From: Myxococcota bacterium
GTDB taxonomy: Bacteria > Myxococcota_C > UBA6777
Direction: 5' to 3'
NCBI GenBank assembly: GCA_023150835.1
Contig: JAKLKB010000196.1
Span: 1-7,432, forward strand
DNA length: 7,432 nucleotides
Shown: piece after piece, positions 5,187 to 7,432 of the stretch
Layout: the number at the start of each line of letters is the position of its first letter
How positions within the stretch are numbered: position 1 is the first letter of the stretch
Position numbers and translations under genes: made by a program
Notes under the pieces: model-generated
The model's database searches: none
What the model saw: the letters and a program-made list of their open reading frames with translations, nothing else
Told to the model about the DNA's origin: nothing

Positions 5187-7145
5187 TTGAAGCGATGGTG
5201 GATGATCGGCGCGGTGGTGTCGTGGTGGACGGTGGGATGTTGGAGCGGCTGCCAGCAAGTGGAAACGCCCAAGACACGGGTATATTCGGAGCAACGAGAG
5301 CCTTGTGCGGAGTATAGCAGCGAGCGCAAAGCGTATTATGGCGATCTGCATGTACACACGGGATATTCGTTTGATTCGTGGGCGTATGCTTCGCAACTCA
5401 CATCGCTGGATGCGTACCGTTTTGCGAGCGGAGAACAAGTCTCGTTGCCGCCGCTTGGAGCGGATGGAAAAGGCACACGTCCTGTCAAGCTCAAGCAGCC
5501 GTTGGACTTTGTTGCGATCACCGAACACTCGGAATATCTCGGAGAGATCGCGCTTTGTACGACGCCGGGTTCCAAAAGCTACGAGTCTACGCCTTGTCAA
5601 AGCTACCGTAAACGCAACGAACAAAGCACCTTTCAGTTTGGGATCGGGCTGATCTATGACAATCCTGTCCGAAGCAAGGAGATCTGCGGCGAAGATCTTT
5701 CGTGGTGCAGAGAGGCTGCGCTTGAGCGATGGCGCAAGATGCAAGAAGCAGCAGAGTTGACCTACGATCGCAAGTCGACTTGTCGGTTTGTCGCGTTTGT
5801 GGGCTACGAATACACCGCAACACCCGCCGTAAGCAACATGCACCGCAATGTGATCTTTCGCAATGAACACGTCACGCCGCTGCCGATCACGTATTACGAA
5901 CAGCCGAATCCTTGGGGGTTATGGAAAGCTTTGAAAGAAGAGTGTATCGATAAAGGCGGTGGCTGCGATGTATTCTCGATCGGCCACAACTCGAACCTCA
6001 GCAATGGACATTATTTTGCGACCAAATACCCCAAAGCCAACAGCCTCGAAGAGCAAGCCAAGATGGCGGCTCTACGGGCGCAGATGGAGCCTCTTGTCGA
6101 GATGTTCCAGCACAAGGGCGATATGGAGTGCCGCAACGGGATGTTTGGTGTGTTCGGAGATCCCGATCCGTTCTGCGATTTTGAAAAGCTGCGCCCTGCG
6201 GAAACCAAAGATTGCAAAGGCACCTTTACAGAAGCGAACGCAGGCGGGATGCGTGTACAAGGGTGTGTTTCGCATCTTGACTTTGTGCGCAACGCGCTGA
6301 AGGCAGGGCTCCAAGAACACCAGCGGCTGGGCGTCAATCCCTATACCTTCGGACTGATCGGATCGACCGACACACACAACGGAACGGCAGGTCTCGTACA
6401 AGAAGTCGACTTTCCCGGTCACGTCGGAACGGTGGACGACGAGCCGATCAAGCGCCTTGGTTCGGGGAATATCACCCACGACGGGATCATCAACAACCCG
6501 GGAGGACTCGCCGCAGTTTGGGCCGAAGAACGCTCTCGGGATTCGATCTTCGACGCTTTGCGCCGCCGCGAAACCTTTGCAACGAGCGGCCCACGGATCC
6601 AAGTTCGTTTCTTCGGTGGGTGGGGCTTTTCGGATGGGATGTGCAAAGAAGAAGGTTGGATCAAAAAAGCCTACGCAACAGGGGTTTCGATGGGCGGGAT
6701 CTTGCCCAAAGCACCGACCGACGCAAAAGCACCGCGTTTTGTGGTGATGGCGACAGCAGACAAAGGAAGTCCCGAAGCACCCGGGATGATGCTGCAACGT
6801 GTACAGATCATCAAGGGATGGGTGGGGGCGGATGGAAAGCCATACGAAAAAGTCTATGAAGCCGCAGGCGACCCAAACAACGGCGCGAGTGTGGACGTGA
6901 AGACGTGTAAAAGCAGCGGAGACGGCAAGGAGAGCTTGTGCGCGGTATGGAGTGATCCTGCGTTTGAACCGACACAGCGGGCTTTTTATTACGCTCGTGC
7001 GCTCGAAAACCCAAGCTGTCGGTGGAGTACTCGACAATGTATCGCTCTTGCCCCCGACAAGCGGCCCGCCTCTTGCGAGACCTCACACGTCCAAAAGATC
7101 ATCCAAGAACGCGCATGGACCTCGCCGATCTGGTATCAACCTTAA
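5187..7145 (+). CDS. DUF3604 family protein, PHP-like metal site, probable lipoprotein
   Basis: The 652-residue protein starts at TTG 5187 and ends at TAA 7143-7145. That length is about what I recall for the DUF3604 family (PF12228), which has no established reaction. Residues 1-22 form a lipoprotein-type signal with basic KRWW, a hydrophobic core, and C22 (SGC) or C18 (VGC) as candidate lipidation sites. Family hallmarks are GDLHVHTGYSFD (52-63), DFVAITEHSEY (107-117), the IGHNSNLSNG stretch (266-274), FQHKGDME (307-314), GSTDTHNG (392-399), RRETFATSGPRI (460-471) and the terminal ERAWTSPIWY (641-650). H55, H57, E113, H114, H267, H309, D395 and H397 are plausible metal ligands, as in PHP-type hydrolases, by inference. 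Twenty cysteines are unusual for a hydrolase of this size and suit an oxidising compartment. It is divergent from the cysteine-rich operon; a shared role is possible but unproven. The frame is intact and looks functional. Confidence 0.93.
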   Translation: MKRWWMIGAVVSWWTVGCWSGCQQVETPKTRVYSEQREPCAEYSSERKAYYGDLHVHTGYSFDSWAYASQLTSLDAYRFASGEQVSLPPLGADGKGTRPVKLKQPLDFVAITEHSEYLGEIALCTTPGSKSYESTPCQSYRKRNEQSTFQFGIGLIYDNPVRSKEICGEDLSWCREAALERWRKMQEAAELTYDRKSTCRFVAFVGYEYTATPAVSNMHRNVIFRNEHVTPLPITYYEQPNPWGLWKALKEECIDKGGGCDVFSIGHNSNLSNGHYFATKYPKANSLEEQAKMAALRAQMEPLVEMFQHKGDMECRNGMFGVFGDPDPFCDFEKLRPAETKDCKGTFTEANAGGMRVQGCVSHLDFVRNALKAGLQEHQRLGVNPYTFGLIGSTDTHNGTAGLVQEVDFPGHVGTVDDEPIKRLGSGNITHDGIINNPGGLAAVWAEERSRDSIFDALRRRETFATSGPRIQVRFFGGWGFSDGMCKEEGWIKKAYATGVSMGGILPKAPTDAKAPRFVVMATADKGSPEAPGMMLQRVQIIKGWVGADGKPYEKVYEAAGDPNNGASVDVKTCKSSGDGKESLCAVWSDPAFEPTQRAFYYARALENPSCRWSTRQCIALAPDKRPASCETSHVQKIIQERAWTSPIWYQP

Positions 7146-7148
7146 ACC

Positions 7149-7432
7149 GTAAACGCCCGATGGTCGGGCAGCCACAGGGGGCTGCCCCTACATGGCCCGA
7201 TCACATAACGGGCGGATCTCGGATTAGTTTGTGTAAACGCCCGATGGTCGGGCAGCCACAGGGGGCTGCCCCTACATGGTTCGACCACATAACGGACGGA
7301 TCTCGGATTAGTTTGTGTAAACGCCTGATGGTCGGGCAGCCACAGGGGGCTGCCCCTACATGGTTCGACCACATAACGGGCGGATCTCGGATTAGTTTGT
7401 GTAAACGCCCGATGGTCGGGCAGCCACAGGGG
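7149..7432. repeat. 84-bp tandem repeat, about 3.4 copies, continuing past the window
   Basis: Units start at 7149, 7233, 7317 and 7401, each with GTAAACGCC, giving an exact 84-base period; the last unit is cut at 32 bases. Copies differ at only a few positions: CCCGAT versus TTCGAC after CATGG, one G/A in ACGGGCGG, and CCC/CCT near the start of unit 3. Each unit holds two overlapping hairpins, GCCCGA-TGG-TCGGGC and GGGCAGCC-ACAGGG-GGCTGCCC, which compete for the same GGGC. The array starts four bases after the DUF3604 stop. There are no unique spacers, so it is not CRISPR. The minus strand is open through it only because 84 is a multiple of three. Confidence 0.92.
7154..7188. other. Overlapping hairpins of the first 84-bp unit, possible transcript-end structure for the DUF3604 gene
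   Basis: The first hairpin begins about ten bases after the TAA at 7143-7145. It could protect or end the mRNA, but no T-run follows, so a classical intrinsic terminator is not supported. Confidence 0.3.

Noticed and set aside
5007-5870. 287-codon minus-strand open frame
   Set aside because: It is antisense to the DUF3604 start and its promoter region, with no ribosome binding site that I could see and an Arg-rich shadow-like composition.
6072-7037. 321-codon minus-strand open frame inside the DUF3604 gene
   Set aside because: The plus-strand frame is a recognisable full-length DUF3604 protein, so this is a shadow frame.
7149-7432. CRISPR array
   Set aside because: The 84-bp units follow each other without unique spacers, and no cas gene is present.

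Overview
This 7.4-kb window has roughly 50-55% GC. It carries five genes that look real: one cut by the left edge and four complete ones around a divergent promoter region, plus one further complete gene beyond a repeat-rich spacer. Large cysteine-rich secreted proteins, PEGA-like two-membrane-segment proteins, a DUF3604 lipoprotein and GC-rich dispersed hairpin repeats together suggest a Gram-negative bacterium of the former Deltaproteobacteria (Myxococcota, possibly Bradymonadota-like). That placement is inference from style, not from a marker gene.

Layout. Positions 1-300 (+) hold the C-terminal 99 codons of an unrecognised protein with five cysteines. It converges on a minus-strand gene (1357 to 326), a secreted 343-residue protein with two membrane segments. 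Next comes a 535-bp spacer (1358-1892) packed with GC-rich hairpins and inverted repeats. Then three closely spaced minus-strand genes read leftwards from a promoter near 5015-5040: a 410-residue cysteine-rich lipoprotein (4985 to 3753), a 374-residue paralogue of the 343-residue protein (3716 to 2592), and a 226-residue cysteine-rich envelope protein (2573 to 1893). The gaps are 36 and 18 bp, so this is very probably one operon. Divergently transcribed is a 652-residue DUF3604 lipoprotein (5187-7145), read from a TTG start behind a strong Shine-Dalgarno sequence. It is followed by an 84-bp tandem repeat (7149-7432) that runs off the right edge.

How the parts fit. Read in transcription order, the minus strand is cysteine-rich protein, PEGA/2-TM protein, cysteine-rich protein, PEGA/2-TM protein. 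This looks like a two-gene cassette that was duplicated, with the second copy later split by the repeat-rich spacer. All members carry export signals, so the likely setting is the cell envelope, where disulphide bonds can form. No enzymatic function is visible in the cassette. The most novel-looking features are the four 12-cysteine modules of the 410-residue protein, the duplicated cassette itself, and the two repeat structures.
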